Part shown: positions 49,351-59,436 of the stretch, piece by piece | Position numbering within the stretch: the first letter of the stretch is position 1 | Layout of the letters: each line of letters starts with the position of its first letter | Source: Helicobacter pylori NCTC 11637 = CCUG 17874 = ATCC 43504 = JCM 12093 | GTDB lineage: Bacteria; Campylobacterota; Campylobacteria; Campylobacterales; Helicobacteraceae | Length of the DNA stretch: 64,000 nt | NCBI RefSeq assembly: GCF_900478295.1 | Contig: NZ_LS483488.1 | Location: forward strand, 1,426,001 to 1,490,000 | Direction: 5' to 3' | The notes under the pieces: model-generated | Told to the model about the DNA's origin: nothing | What the model saw: the letters and a program-made list of their open reading frames with translations, nothing else | Database searches by the model: none | Made by a program: the position numbers and the translations under genes

Positions 49351-50064
49351 TTAATAAGGCATTTGGGTTTCCATCGCATCAGCAGCGAATTTCTTTTTAT
49401 TGGAATCGCTCAAATGCCCTAAATTCGTGTATTCAATCTTAGCATCGGCTAAAAACTTGGATTGGATGGTGTTATTCCTTTCAATATCATAAGGGCGGAT
49501 CACCCCGCTCACCTTAAGGATTTGCTTTTCCCCATCCACTAGCACTTCCTTATTCCCATAGATGAAATAATTCCCGTTTTCTAGCACTTTAATGATTCGA
49601 GCGCTCAACACGATCTCTAAATCTTCGCTCTTTTTTTGCGAGCCACCGCCTTTAAAATTCGTGTTATTGCTGGATTTGGTGAAATTGTAATTATTCTTAT
49701 CGTCTAAATACTCCGCTTCTTTTTTCTTTCTTTCATCTAGCCCGTTATAAGTGAGTCTTGGGGGCGTGGAATTACCCCCTGAAGCGCTTTTATAATCTTT
49801 AGAGCTGGAATAATTCGCGCTCGCTTTTTCAGAGACAATGATTGTGATCAAATCGTTAGGCTTCATCGCCCTCCTGTCCGCAAATAAAGGGCGCTCGCCC
49901 TGCCCAAACAAACTCCCCAACTTGTTCAATTCAGGGATAAATTCTTTAGAGGGAGTTTCTTCTACATAATTGGGAGGGTTAAAATCAATTTTTGGCTCAT
50001 TGGCTGATGCCATGCTGAATGCAACGCTAAACGCAACAGCCCCTAAATAAAGCGCCTTTTTCAT
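49351..50064 (-). CDS. flgH: Flagellar L-ring protein FlgH, without lipobox
   Basis: Forms the outer-membrane L ring around the flagellar rod. The 237-residue protein has a signal peptide (ALYLGAVAFSVAFSMASA) and the FlgH core (SLFGQGERPLFADRRAMKPN; DLITIIVSEKASANYSSSKD). Most FlgH proteins are lipoproteins; here no cysteine follows the signal sequence, so it is probably cleaved by signal peptidase I. The promoter is at 50101-50106. It is followed by the pse genes. Confidence 0.94.
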   Translation of the reverse strand: MKKALYLGAVAFSVAFSMASANEPKIDFNPPNYVEETPSKEFIPELNKLGSLFGQGERPLFADRRAMKPNDLITIIVSEKASANYSSSKDYKSASGGNSTPPRLTYNGLDERKKKEAEYLDDKNNYNFTKSSNNTNFKGGGSQKKSEDLEIVLSARIIKVLENGNYFIYGNKEVLVDGEKQILKVSGVIRPYDIERNNTIQSKFLADAKIEYTNLGHLSDSNKKKFAADAMETQMPY

Positions 50065-50100
50065 CCACTAGCCTTACTTTTGAGTTATTTTAAGCCCTAA

Positions 50101-50106
50101 ATTATA
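50101..50106 (-). promoter_or_regulatory. -10 box for flgH
   Basis: Minus-strand TATAAT 37 nt before the flgH ATG; the divergent horC promoter lies about 70 nt away. Confidence 0.5.
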
Positions 50107-50173
50107 CTCTCTTATAAAGAATAAATGCTTAATTTTGAGTAAGTTGTTGTAAAATTTAGATCTTTAAGATCTT

Positions 50174-50179
50174 TATAAT
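50174..50179 (+). promoter_or_regulatory. -10 box for horC
   Basis: TATAAT overlaps the ATG at 50178, showing that this ATG cannot be the translation start if the box is used. Confidence 0.5.
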
Positions 50180-50204
50180 GAAACTTACTATGCAGGAGAT
50201 ACAA

Positions 50205-50942
50205 TTGAGAACCTTGTTAAAAATGTTAGTTGGCGCAAGCTTGCTAACACACGCCTTAGTAGCTAAAGAAGAAAGCGCAGCACCTTCTTGGACGAAAAAT
50301 TTGTATATGGGAGTCAATTACCAAACAGGTTCTATCAATTTAATGACTAATATCCATGAAGTTAGAGAAGTTACTAACTATCAAACCGGTTACACCAATA
50401 TCATAACCAGCGTTAATAGCGTTAGAAAACTTACCAACATGGGATCTAATGGGATTGGATTAGTCATGGGCTATAACCACTTTTTCCATCCGGATAAAAT
50501 CTTGGGCTTGCGCTATTTTGCTTTCTTAGACTGGCAAGGCTATGGCATGAGATACCCTAAAGGCTATTATGGCGGCAATAACATGATCACTTATGGCGTG
50601 GGCGTGGATGCGGTGTGGAATTTCTTCCAAGGGAGTTTCTATCAAGATGACATTAGCGTGGATATTGGCGTTTTTGGGGGGATTGCGATTGCTGGGAATA
50701 GCTGGTATATTGGCAGTAAAGGGCAGGAATTGTTAGGCATCACTAACAGCAGCGCGGTTGATAACACCTCTTTTCAATTCCTCTTTAACTTTGGTCTCAA
50801 GGCTTTATTTGTAGATGAACATGAATTTGAAATCGGGTTTAAATTCCCCACCATTAATAACAAATACTACACCACTGATGCACTCAAGGTTCAAATGCGT
50901 AGGGTCTTTGCCTTTTATGTGGGGTATAATTACCACTTCTAA
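50205..50942 (+). CDS. horC: Outer-membrane protein HorC
   Basis: Hor-family outer-membrane protein of unknown substrate. I choose TTG at 50205 because CAGGAG lies seven bases upstream and the ATG at 50178 sits in the -10 box; the protein then begins MRTLLKMLVGASLLTHALVA, a normal signal peptide. The mature part has the alternating aromatic pattern of a beta-barrel and ends in Phe (FYVGYNYHF). Two near repeats (VNYQTGSINLMTNIHEVREV and NYQTGYTNIITSVNSVRKL) are visible near the N-terminus. HP0324 equivalent by recall. Confidence 0.85.
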   Translation: MRTLLKMLVGASLLTHALVAKEESAAPSWTKNLYMGVNYQTGSINLMTNIHEVREVTNYQTGYTNIITSVNSVRKLTNMGSNGIGLVMGYNHFFHPDKILGLRYFAFLDWQGYGMRYPKGYYGGNNMITYGVGVDAVWNFFQGSFYQDDISVDIGVFGGIAIAGNSWYIGSKGQELLGITNSSAVDNTSFQFLFNFGLKALFVDEHEFEIGFKFPTINNKYYTTDALKVQMRRVFAFYVGYNYHF

Positions 50943-50950
50943 AAGGGCTT

Positions 50951-51496
50951 TTAAAACCCAACGCAACTCCCTAACATCTTTTGGTAATAGCTCTTGGCTT
51001 TGAGGATCGTTTCTGTGTCATCGGTTTTTAAAAGCACTTCGTAATTGTTTTCAAAAGCGTTTTTGCTCCAATTCGCTGAGCCTAAAAACACGATCTTATC
51101 ATCAATGATCGCCACTTTTTGGTGCATGATGCCGTAATAATTCCCGTTTTTAGCCTTAAGCCCTTTCAATAAGCACACTTTCGTGTTAGGGTATTTGTCT
51201 AAATAGCCAATAGTGGATTGCTTGTTATTGTGATTGCTTTCATAATCATAAATGATTTGCACCTTAATCCCCCTACTCGCTACGCTTTTAATCGCTCTTG
51301 CAATATCTCTGTGCGTGAAACTATAAATAGCGATTTTCACGCTCTCTCTGGCGTTACTAATGCCAGAAACTAAAGCGTTCAAAGCGTCTCTTTGTTCATA
51401 AGGCAAGACAAATAAGCTGTTTTTAGCTTGCAAAACCCCTAAACAGCCCACTAACACGCCCACGCCAACGATTTTTTTAAACTTGTTTAACATCAA
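50951..51496 (-). CDS. nucT: Exported phospholipase D-family nuclease NucT
   Basis: Membrane-bound or periplasmic nuclease that degrades DNA and RNA for purine salvage. The 181-residue protein has an N-terminal hydrophobic signal (IVGVGVLVGCLGVLQA) and one HKD motif, HQKVAIIDDKIVFLGSANWS, so it acts as a dimer. The cysteine in LVGC could be a lipobox. It converges on horC. HP0323 equivalent by recall. Confidence 0.92.
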   Translation of the reverse strand: MMLNKFKKIVGVGVLVGCLGVLQAKNSLFVLPYEQRDALNALVSGISNARESVKIAIYSFTHRDIARAIKSVASRGIKVQIIYDYESNHNNKQSTIGYLDKYPNTKVCLLKGLKAKNGNYYGIMHQKVAIIDDKIVFLGSANWSKNAFENNYEVLLKTDDTETILKAKSYYQKMLGSCVGF

Positions 51497-51556
51497 ATGA
51501 TCCTTATTTTAAATTACACTCTATGATAAAAACAACCAACCAAGTGGAATTTTGAT

Positions 51557-51562
51557 TATAAT
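51557..51562 (+). promoter_or_regulatory. -10 box for the poly-E-rich gene
   Basis: TATAAT about 72 nt before the start at 51635, in an AT-rich leader. Confidence 0.45.
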
Positions 51563-51634
51563 AAAAGATTTAAAAAAAGCGATAAAATGGATAGGCTTAA
51601 AGAAGCGTTTCTTATCAAATAAGGAGTCCCTAAA

Positions 51635-53134
51635 ATGAAAATGATTCTATTCAACCAAAACCCCATGATCACAAAGCTGCTTGAGAGCGTCTCTAAGAAA
51701 TTAGAATTGCCTATGGAAAATTTTAACCACTATCAAGAGCTATCTGCGTGCCTTAAAGAAGATCCAGAATGGATTTTGATAGCCGATGATGAATGTTTGG
51801 AAAAACTAGACCAAGTGGATTGGCTAGAATTAAAAGAGATCATCTCTCAAAATAAAAACAGCGTGTGCATGTATAAAAAGGGCAATGAAGCGCAACCCTT
51901 CTTAGAGGGCTTTGAGATGAAAATCAAAAAACCTTTTTTACCCACTGAAGTTTTAAAAATCTTTCAAAAAAAGCTTGGTTCTAACATAAACGAGCTAGAG
52001 CCTAGCCAGAATTTAGACCCCACTCAAGAAGTTTTAGAAACCAATTGGGACGAATTAGAAAATTTAGGCGATTTAGAAGCCCTAGCCAAAGAAGAGCCTA
52101 ACAATGAAGAGCAACTACTCCCCACTTTAAACGATCAAGAAGAAAAAGAAGAGATTAAAAAAGAAGAAAAAGAAGAGGTTAAAGAAACTCCCCAAGAAGA
52201 AGAAAAGCCTAAAGATGATGAAACGCAAGAGAGTGAAACCTCCAAAGATGAAGAAGTTTCTAAAGAGTTGGAAACGCAAGAAGAAGTTAAAGAAGAAACG
52301 CAAGAAGAGCGAGTCAAAGAACAAGAGCCAATCAAAGAAGAAACGCAAGAAGAAGTTAAAGAAGAAACGCAAGAAAAAACACAAGATTCCCCAAGCGCGC
52401 AAGAATTAGAGGCCATGCAAGAATTAGTCAAAGAAATCCAAGAAAACTCTAACGAGGATAAAAAAGAAACCCAAGAAAGCGCAGAAACACCGCAAGATGT
52501 AGAAATCCCACAAGCACAAGATAAAGAAACGCAAGAATTAGAAATCCCTAAAGAAGAAACCCAAGAAAACGCAGAAATCCCTAAAGAAGAAACCCAAGAA
52601 AAAGAAACCCAAGAAAGCGCAAAAACACCGCAAGATGTAGAAAACCCACAAGAAAACGCAGAAATCCCACAAGAAGAAGCCCAAGAAAAAGAAACCCAAG
52701 AAAACGCAGAAATCCCACAAGAAGAAGCCCAAGAAAAAGAAACCCAAGAAAACGCAGAAATCCCACAAGAAGAAGCCCAAGAAAGCACAGAAATACCGCA
52801 AGAAAAAGAAACCCAAGAAGACCATTACGAAACCATTGAAGACATTCCTGAGCCGGTGATGGCTAAAGCGATGGGGGAAGAATTGCCCTTTTTAAATGAA
52901 GCCGTTGCAGAAACTCCTAACAATGAAAACGACACAGAAACCTCCAAGAATGAGAACAACACAGAAACCCCGCAAGAAAAAGAAGAAAGCGATAAAACTT
53001 CCAGCCCCCTAGAATTGCGCTTGAATTTGCAAGATTTATTAAAAAGCCTGAATCAAGAGTCCTTAAAAAGCCTTTTAGAAAACAAGACCTTAAGCATTAA
53101 AATCACTTTAGAGGATAAGAAACCTAATGCATAA
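51635..53134 (+). CDS. Poly-E-rich protein with receiver-like N-terminus
   Basis: A 499-residue acidic protein known in H. pylori as the poly-E-rich protein. Residues 1-115 look like a degenerate receiver domain (MILFNQNPMITKLLESVSKK; WILIADDECLEKL; KIKKPFLPTEVLKIFQKKLG). Residues about 150-430 are low-complexity Glu/Lys/Gln with tandem 16-residue units (ENAEIPQEEAQEKETQ). A short conserved C-terminal domain follows (LELRLNLQDLLKSLNQESLK). It overlaps gmk by 8 nt. Function unknown; a scaffold role is only a guess. Confidence 0.85.
   Translation: MKMILFNQNPMITKLLESVSKKLELPMENFNHYQELSACLKEDPEWILIADDECLEKLDQVDWLELKEIISQNKNSVCMYKKGNEAQPFLEGFEMKIKKPFLPTEVLKIFQKKLGSNINELEPSQNLDPTQEVLETNWDELENLGDLEALAKEEPNNEEQLLPTLNDQEEKEEIKKEEKEEVKETPQEEEKPKDDETQESETSKDEEVSKELETQEEVKEETQEERVKEQEPIKEETQEEVKEETQEKTQDSPSAQELEAMQELVKEIQENSNEDKKETQESAETPQDVEIPQAQDKETQELEIPKEETQENAEIPKEETQEKETQESAKTPQDVENPQENAEIPQEEAQEKETQENAEIPQEEAQEKETQENAEIPQEEAQESTEIPQEKETQEDHYETIEDIPEPVMAKAMGEELPFLNEAVAETPNNENDTETSKNENNTETPQEKEESDKTSSPLELRLNLQDLLKSLNQESLKSLLENKTLSIKITLEDKKPNA
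52652..52783 (+). repeat. 48-bp in-frame tandem repeat in the poly-E gene
   Basis: Units start at 52652, 52700 and 52748; the first two are full copies and the third diverges after about 36 bases. Each unit encodes 16 residues, so length changes keep the frame. Confidence 0.8.
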
Positions 53135-53747
53135 TGATTTTAATTTACTCATCCTTTCAGGCCCTAGCGGAGCGGGTAAAAGCACCCTTACAAAGTATTT
53201 GCAAGAAAAAATCCCCAAAACCCATTTTTCCCTTTCCACCACCACACGAAAGCCTAGAGAGGGCGAAGTTGATGGCTTGCATTATAATTTTGTCAGCGAA
53301 GAAGAATTCAAACAAGGCATAGAAAAAGGGCAGTTTTTAGAATGGGCGATCGTGCATAACCACTACTATGGCACTTCTAAAATCCCTGTAGAAAAAGCCT
53401 TAAAAGAGGGCAAAATCGTCATTTTTGATATTGATGTGCAAGGGCATGAGATCCTTAAAAAGCATTACCCTAACGCATGCTCAGTCTTTATTAGCACCAA
53501 AAACCAAGAGATTTTAAAAGAGCGCTTGCTTTTAAGGGGGACGGATTCTAAAGAGACGATAGAAAAACGCTTGATCAACGCTTATAAAGAAATGCAGTGC
53601 TTGGAGAGCTTTGATTACCTCATCATCAATGAAGATTTAGAAAAATCCAAAGAAATCATCTTAAGCATCGCAAAAACTTTAGTCCATCGCTTAAAAGCGT
53701 TTAATTTTGAAAAAATATGCAAGGCTTGGAAAAACGAATCCTTATAA
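53127..53747 (+). CDS. gmk: Guanylate kinase
   Basis: Phosphorylates GMP to GDP. The 206-residue protein has the P-loop SGPSGAGKSTLTKYL, STTTRKPREGEVDGLHYNF and VIFDIDVQGHEILKK. It overlaps the poly-E gene stop by 8 nt; no separate promoter is visible. Confidence 0.97.
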   Translation: MHNDFNLLILSGPSGAGKSTLTKYLQEKIPKTHFSLSTTTRKPREGEVDGLHYNFVSEEEFKQGIEKGQFLEWAIVHNHYYGTSKIPVEKALKEGKIVIFDIDVQGHEILKKHYPNACSVFISTKNQEILKERLLLRGTDSKETIEKRLINAYKEMQCLESFDYLIINEDLEKSKEIILSIAKTLVHRLKAFNFEKICKAWKNESL

Positions 53748-53774
53748 AACCTATCAATTATTTTTTAAAAAAGC

Positions 53775-53780
53775 TATAAT
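53775..53780 (+). promoter_or_regulatory. -10 box for tatA-argS
   Basis: GCTATAAT 38 nt before the tatA ATG, followed by AAGGAG ribosome site. Confidence 0.5.
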
Positions 53781-53817
53781 TCAAGAAAAAACCAACCAAT
53801 AGTTTAAGGAGTAAAAT

Positions 53818-54057
53818 ATGGGCGGATTCACAAGCATATGGCATTGGGTCATTGTTTTATTAGTGATTGTGTTGTTATTTGGGGCTAAAAAGATCCCAGA
53901 GTTGGCTAAAGGTTTAGGCAGTGGGATTAAAAATTTCAAAAAAGCCGTGAAAGATGATGAAGAAGAGGCTAAAAATGAGCCAAAAACCCTAGACGCTCAA
54001 GCAACGCAAACCAAAGTGCATGAGAGTAGCGAGATTAAAAGCAAACAAGAAAGTTAA
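53818..54057 (+). CDS. tatA: Twin-arginine translocase subunit TatA
   Basis: Pore-forming subunit for export of folded proteins such as hydrogenase. The 79-residue protein has one N-terminal membrane helix ([20 protein letters not shown]), the conserved FG-KK-P hinge, an amphipathic helix ([16 protein letters not shown]) and an acidic tail. It is followed by argS after 2 nt. The other tat genes are not in this window. Confidence 0.95.
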   Translation: MGGFTSIWHWVIVLLVIVLLFGAKKIPELAKGLGSGIKNFKKAVKDDEEEAKNEPKTLDAQATQTKVHESSEIKSKQES

Positions 54058-54059
54058 AC

Positions 54060-55685
54060 ATGCACACTCTCATTAAGGGCGTTTTAGAAGAGATTTTAGA
54101 AGCTGAAGTCATTATTGAATACCCTAAAGACAGAGAGCATGGGCATTACGCTACGCCCATTGCTTTCAATCTCGCCAAAGTTTTTAAAAAATCGCCCCTA
54201 GTTATCGCTGAAGAGTTAGCCCTTAAAATCAGCACGCACGAAAAAACTCAAGGGTTTTTTGACAGCGTAGTGGCTTGCAAGGGCTATATCAATTTCACGC
54301 TTTCTTTAGATTTTTTGGAGCGTTTCACTCAAAAGGCTTTAGAATTAAAAGAACAATTTGGCTCTCAAGTTAAAAGCGAACATTCTCAAAAAATTTTTTT
54401 AGAATTCGTGAGCGCTAACCCCACAGGGCCTTTACACATAGGGCATGCTAGAGGGGCGGTGTTTGGCGATAGTTTGGCTAAAATCGCTCGCTTTTTAGGG
54501 CATGAAGTTTTGTGCGAATATTATGTTAATGACATGGGATCTCAAATCCGCTTGTTAGGGCTTTCGGTATGGCTCGCTTACAGAGAGCATGTTTTAAAAG
54601 AAAGCGTAACTTATCCGGAAGTCTTTTACAAAGGCGAATACATCATTGAAATCGCTAAAAAGGCGAACAACGATTTAGAGCCAAGCCTTTTTAAAGAAAA
54701 CGAAGAGACGATCATTGAAATTTTAAGCGGCTACGCTAAAGATCTAATGCTTTTAGAAATTAAGGATAATTTAGACGCTTTAGGCATTCATTTTGATTCC
54801 TATGCGAGCGAAAAAGAAATTTTTAAACATAAAGATGCGGTGTTTGAACGATTAGAAAAAGCGAACGCCCTTTATGAAAAGGATTCTAAAATCTGGCTCA
54901 AATCTTCACTCTATCAAGATGAAAGCGATCGGGTGCTCATTAAAGAAGATAAAAGTTGCACTTATTTAGCCGGCGATATTGTCTATCATAATGAAAAATT
55001 CCAACAAAATTATACCAAATATACCAACATTTGGGGGGCAGACCACCACGGCTATATCGCTAGAGTGAAAGCCAGCCTTGAGTTTTTGGGCCATGATTCC
55101 AACAAACTTGAAGTCTTACTCGCTCAAATGGTGCGCTTGCTCAAAGATAACGAGCCTTACAAGATGAGTAAAAGAGCGGGTAATTTTATTTTGATTAAAG
55201 ATGTGGTTGATGATGTGGGTAAGGATGCTTTAAGGTTTATTTTTTTGAGCAAACGGCTTGACACTCATTTAGAATTTGATGTCAATACTTTAAAAAAGCA
55301 GGACAGCTCAAACCCTATTTATTATATCCATTACGCTAATTCGCGCATCCACACCATGCTAGAAAAATCGCCTTTCTCTAAAGAAGAGATCTTGCAAACC
55401 CCTTTAAAAAATTTAAACGCTGAAGAAAAATACCTGCTTTTTAGCGCTTTAAGCTTGCCTAAAGCGATTGAATCCTCTTTTGAAGAATACGGCTTGCAAA
55501 AAATGTGCGAATACGCAAAAACCCTCGCTTCAGAATTCCACCGCTTCTATAACGCTGGAAAAATCTTAGACACCCCTAAAGCTAAGGAGCTTTTAAAAAT
55601 TTGTTTAATGGTGAGTTTGAGTTTGACTAACGCTTTCAAACTTTTAGGCATAGAAATCAAAACCAAAATTTCCGCTAAGGATTAA
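54060..55685 (+). CDS. argS: Arginyl-tRNA synthetase
   Basis: Charges tRNA-Arg. The 541-residue class I synthetase shows the HIGH motif as HIGHARGAVFGD after SANPTGPL, the KMSK motif as KMSKRAGNF, the N-terminal Add-1 domain and the C-terminal anticodon-binding helices. It follows tatA by 2 nt and is probably co-transcribed. Confidence 0.98.
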   Translation: MHTLIKGVLEEILEAEVIIEYPKDREHGHYATPIAFNLAKVFKKSPLVIAEELALKISTHEKTQGFFDSVVACKGYINFTLSLDFLERFTQKALELKEQFGSQVKSEHSQKIFLEFVSANPTGPLHIGHARGAVFGDSLAKIARFLGHEVLCEYYVNDMGSQIRLLGLSVWLAYREHVLKESVTYPEVFYKGEYIIEIAKKANNDLEPSLFKENEETIIEILSGYAKDLMLLEIKDNLDALGIHFDSYASEKEIFKHKDAVFERLEKANALYEKDSKIWLKSSLYQDESDRVLIKEDKSCTYLAGDIVYHNEKFQQNYTKYTNIWGADHHGYIARVKASLEFLGHDSNKLEVLLAQMVRLLKDNEPYKMSKRAGNFILIKDVVDDVGKDALRFIFLSKRLDTHLEFDVNTLKKQDSSNPIYYIHYANSRIHTMLEKSPFSKEEILQTPLKNLNAEEKYLLFSALSLPKAIESSFEEYGLQKMCEYAKTLASEFHRFYNAGKILDTPKAKELLKICLMVSLSLTNAFKLLGIEIKTKISAKD

Positions 55686-55697
55686 GCTAATATTTAA

Positions 55698-56501
<804 letters not shown>

Positions 56502-56519
56502 ATTTTCTCACCCATATAA

Positions 56520-56533
56520 GGGGCAAACGCCCC
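56520..56533 (+). terminator. Hairpin after hugZ
   Basis: GGGGC-AAAC-GCCCC stem-loop 18 nt after the stop. The following run of T's is weak and displaced, so efficiency is uncertain. Confidence 0.55.
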
Positions 56534-56671
56534 AAAAGAGTGCTTTTTAAAGAGGTTACGGCAAAATCAAGCTCTTTAGTATTTAATCTTAAAAAATGCT
56601 AAAAGTCTTTTTATGGGCTAACACCACACAAAAAGCATCAAAAAAAATGACAAAATTTTTAAGAAAATGAC

Positions 56672-56696
56672 AAAAAAAAACGCTTTATGCTATAAT
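56672..56696 (+). promoter_or_regulatory. bab promoter with A9 tract and TATAAT
   Basis: Nine A's at 56672-56680, then TATGCTATAAT with the -10 at 56691-56696. This is the arrangement of the babA promoter, where the A-tract length is known to alter expression by changing promoter geometry. Confidence 0.75.
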
Positions 56697-56797
56697 ACTC
56701 CAAATACATTCCAATGCAAGTGCATTCTAATGCAAATGTATTTTAATGTATAGAATCCCTAATACTAATCCAATTTAATCCAAAAAGGAGAAAAAAC

Positions 56798-59032
56798 ATG
56801 AAAAAACACATCCTTTCATTAACTTTAGGTTCGCTTTTAGTTTCCACTTTGAGCGCTGAAGACGACGGCTTTTACACAAGCGTAGGCTATCAAATCGGTG
56901 AAGCCGCTCAAATGGTGAAAAACACCAAAGGCATCCAAGATCTTTCAGATCGTTATGAAAACTTGAACAATCTTTTAACCCGATACAGCACCCTAAACAC
57001 CCTTATCAAATTGTCCGCTGACCCGAGCGCGATCAATGCGGTGCGTGAAAATCTGGGCGCGAGCGCGAAGAATTTGATCGGCGATAAAGCCAACTCCCCG
57101 GCTTATCAAGCCGTGCTTTTAGCGATCAACGCGGCGGTAGGGTTTTGGAATGTCTTAGGCTATGTTACGCAATGCGGGGGTAGCGCTAATGGTCAAAAAA
57201 GCACCTCTTCAACCACCATCTTCAACAACGAGCCAGGGTATCGATCCACTTCCATCACTTGCTCTTTGAACGGGTATACGCCTGGATACTACGGCCCTAT
57301 GAGCATTGAAAATTTTAAAAAGATTAACGAAGCCTATCAGATCCTCCAAACGGCTTTAAAAAAAGGCTTACCCGCGCTCAAAGAAAACAACGGAACGGTG
57401 AATGTAAGCTATACTTACACATGCTCAGGGGAAGGGAATGATAACTGCTCGGAAAAAGCCACAGGTGTAAAAAACCAACATGGCGGAACCACGACTAAAA
57501 TCCAAACCATAGACGGCAAAAGCGTAACCACCACGATCAGTTCAAAAGTCGTTGATTCAACCGCACTAGGTAACACCCAACGTGTCTCCTACACCGAAAT
57601 CACTAACCAATTAGACGGTGTGCCTAATAGCGCTCAAGCGCTCTTAGCGCAAGCGAGCACGCTCATTAACACCATCAACACGGCATGCCCGTATTTCCAT
57701 GCTAATAATAGTAGTGAGGCTAATGCCCCAAAATTCTCTACTACTACTGGGAAAATATGCGGCGCTTTTTCAGAAGAAATCAGCGCGATCCAAAAGATGA
57801 TCACGGACGCGCAAGAGCTGGTCAATCAAACGAGCGTCATTAACGAGCATGAACAATCAACCCCAGTAGGCGGTAATAATGGCAAGCCTTTCAACCCTTT
57901 CACAGACGCTAGCTTCGCTCAAGGCATGCTCGCTAACGCTAGCGCGCAAGCCAAAATGCTCAATTTAGCCCATCAGGTGGGGCAAGCCATTAACCCTGAC
58001 AATCTTACCGGGAGTTTTAAAAATTTTGTTACAGGCTTTTTAGCCACATGCAACAACCCTTCAACAGCTGGCACTAGTGGCACACAAGGTTCAGCTCTTG
58101 GCACGGTTACCACTCAAACTTTCGCTTCCGGTTGCGCCTATGTGAAACAAACCCTGGATAATTTAGACAACAGCATCGCTCATTTTGGCACTCAAGAGCA
58201 GCAGATACAGCAAGCCGAAAACATCGCTGACACTTTGGTGAATTTCAGATCTAGATACAGCGAATTGGGCAACACCTATAACAGCATCACTACTGCGCTC
58301 TCCAAAGTCCCTAACGGCTCAAGCTTGCAAAACGTGGTGGGAAAAAAGAATAACCCCTATAGCCCACAAGGCATAGAAACCAATTACTACTTGAATCAAA
58401 ATTCTTACAACCAAATCCAAACCATCAACCAAGAATTAGGGCGTAATCCCTTTAGGAAAGTGGGCATCGTCGGTTCTCAAACCAACAATGGTGCCATGAA
58501 TGGGATCGGTATTCAAGTGGGTTACAAGCAATTCTTTGGGCAAAAAAGAAAATGGGGCGCTAGGTATTACGGCTTTTTTGATTACAACCATGCGTTCATC
58601 AAATCCAGCTTCTTCAACTCGGCTTCTGACGTGTGGACTTATGGTTTTGGAGCGGACGCTCTCTATAATTTCATCAACGATAAAGCCACCAATTTCTTAG
58701 GCAAGAACAACAAGCTTTCCGTGGGGCTTTTTGGCGGGATTGCGTTAGCGGGGACTTCATGGCTCAATTCTGAGTACGTGAATTTAGCCACCGTGAATAA
58801 TGTCTATAACGCTAAAATGAACGTGGCGAACTTCCAATTCTTATTCAACATGGGAGTGAGGATGAATTTAGCCAGATCCAAGAAAAAAGGCAGCGATCAT
58901 GCGGCTCAGCATGGGATTGAGTTAGGCGTGAAAATCCCCACCATCAACACCAATTACTATTCTTTTATGGGGGCTGAACTCAAATACCGCAGGCTTTATA
59001 GCGTGTATTTGAATTATGTGTTCGCTTACTAG
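56798..59032 (+). CDS. babA: BabA-type Lewis b blood-group adhesin
   Basis: Outer-membrane adhesin that binds fucosylated blood-group antigens on gastric mucosa. The 744-residue precursor has a 20-residue signal peptide, the conserved EDDGFYTSVGYQIGEAAQMV start, a central variable domain and a C-terminal beta-barrel ending in YLNYVFAY. The key CL2 loop CSGEGNDNC lies at Cys209-Cys217, i.e. 189 and 197 in the mature protein, as in BabA. There is no CT repeat in the signal sequence, unlike BabB. The position between hugZ and vapD is what I recall as locus C, where 26695 has babC/hopU, so a babC label is the main alternative. Confidence 0.8.
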   Translation: MKKHILSLTLGSLLVSTLSAEDDGFYTSVGYQIGEAAQMVKNTKGIQDLSDRYENLNNLLTRYSTLNTLIKLSADPSAINAVRENLGASAKNLIGDKANSPAYQAVLLAINAAVGFWNVLGYVTQCGGSANGQKSTSSTTIFNNEPGYRSTSITCSLNGYTPGYYGPMSIENFKKINEAYQILQTALKKGLPALKENNGTVNVSYTYTCSGEGNDNCSEKATGVKNQHGGTTTKIQTIDGKSVTTTISSKVVDSTALGNTQRVSYTEITNQLDGVPNSAQALLAQASTLINTINTACPYFHANNSSEANAPKFSTTTGKICGAFSEEISAIQKMITDAQELVNQTSVINEHEQSTPVGGNNGKPFNPFTDASFAQGMLANASAQAKMLNLAHQVGQAINPDNLTGSFKNFVTGFLATCNNPSTAGTSGTQGSALGTVTTQTFASGCAYVKQTLDNLDNSIAHFGTQEQQIQQAENIADTLVNFRSRYSELGNTYNSITTALSKVPNGSSLQNVVGKKNNPYSPQGIETNYYLNQNSYNQIQTINQELGRNPFRKVGIVGSQTNNGAMNGIGIQVGYKQFFGQKRKWGARYYGFFDYNHAFIKSSFFNSASDVWTYGFGADALYNFINDKATNFLGKNNKLSVGLFGGIALAGTSWLNSEYVNLATVNNVYNAKMNVANFQFLFNMGVRMNLARSKKKGSDHAAQHGIELGVKIPTINTNYYSFMGAELKYRRLYSVYLNYVFAY

Positions 59033-59038
59033 AAGCTA

Positions 59039-59083
59039 AAAACCCTTTGTGAAACTCTCTCTTTTAAGGGGTTTCTTTTAAAT
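59039..59083 (+). terminator. Probable terminator after babA
   Basis: AAACCC and GGGTTT arms about 24 nt apart, followed by CTTTTAAA and a T9 run; starts just after the babA stop. Confidence 0.45.
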
Positions 59084-59346
59084 TTTTTTTTGGGGGGTTT
59101 CTTTTGAAGCCTTTGTTTTTGAATTCTCTTTGTTTTTGAACCCTCTTTCTTTTTGGGGGATTTTAATGAAAAATCTTTTTTCTTTTGAACCCCCTCTCTT
59201 AAATCCTCTTTTTTTTAGGGGGTTTCTTGTTTTGAACCCTTTGTTTTAGGGGGCTTCTTATTGAGAGATTTCTTTTCTTAAACTCTCTTTTCTTAAACAC
59301 TTTGTTTTTTTGGGGTGGTTTGATGAAAAATCTTTTTTCTTTTGAA

Positions 59347-59436
59347 CCCTTTTCTTTTAAACTTTCTTTTTTTAAACCCTTTTCTTTTAAACTTTCTTTT
59401 TTTAAACCCTTTTCTTTTAAACTTTCTTTTTTTAAA
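59347..59436 (+). repeat. 30-bp tandem repeat, three exact copies plus remnant
   Basis: Units start at 59347, 59377 and 59407 (each begins CCCTTTTCTTTTAAA and ends CTTTTTTTAAA), with a diverging fourth from 59437. Confidence 0.85.

Noticed and set aside
52127..52825. Several long minus-strand frames opposite the poly-E gene
   Set aside because: They are Ser/Phe-rich shadows of the GAA/CAA repeats.
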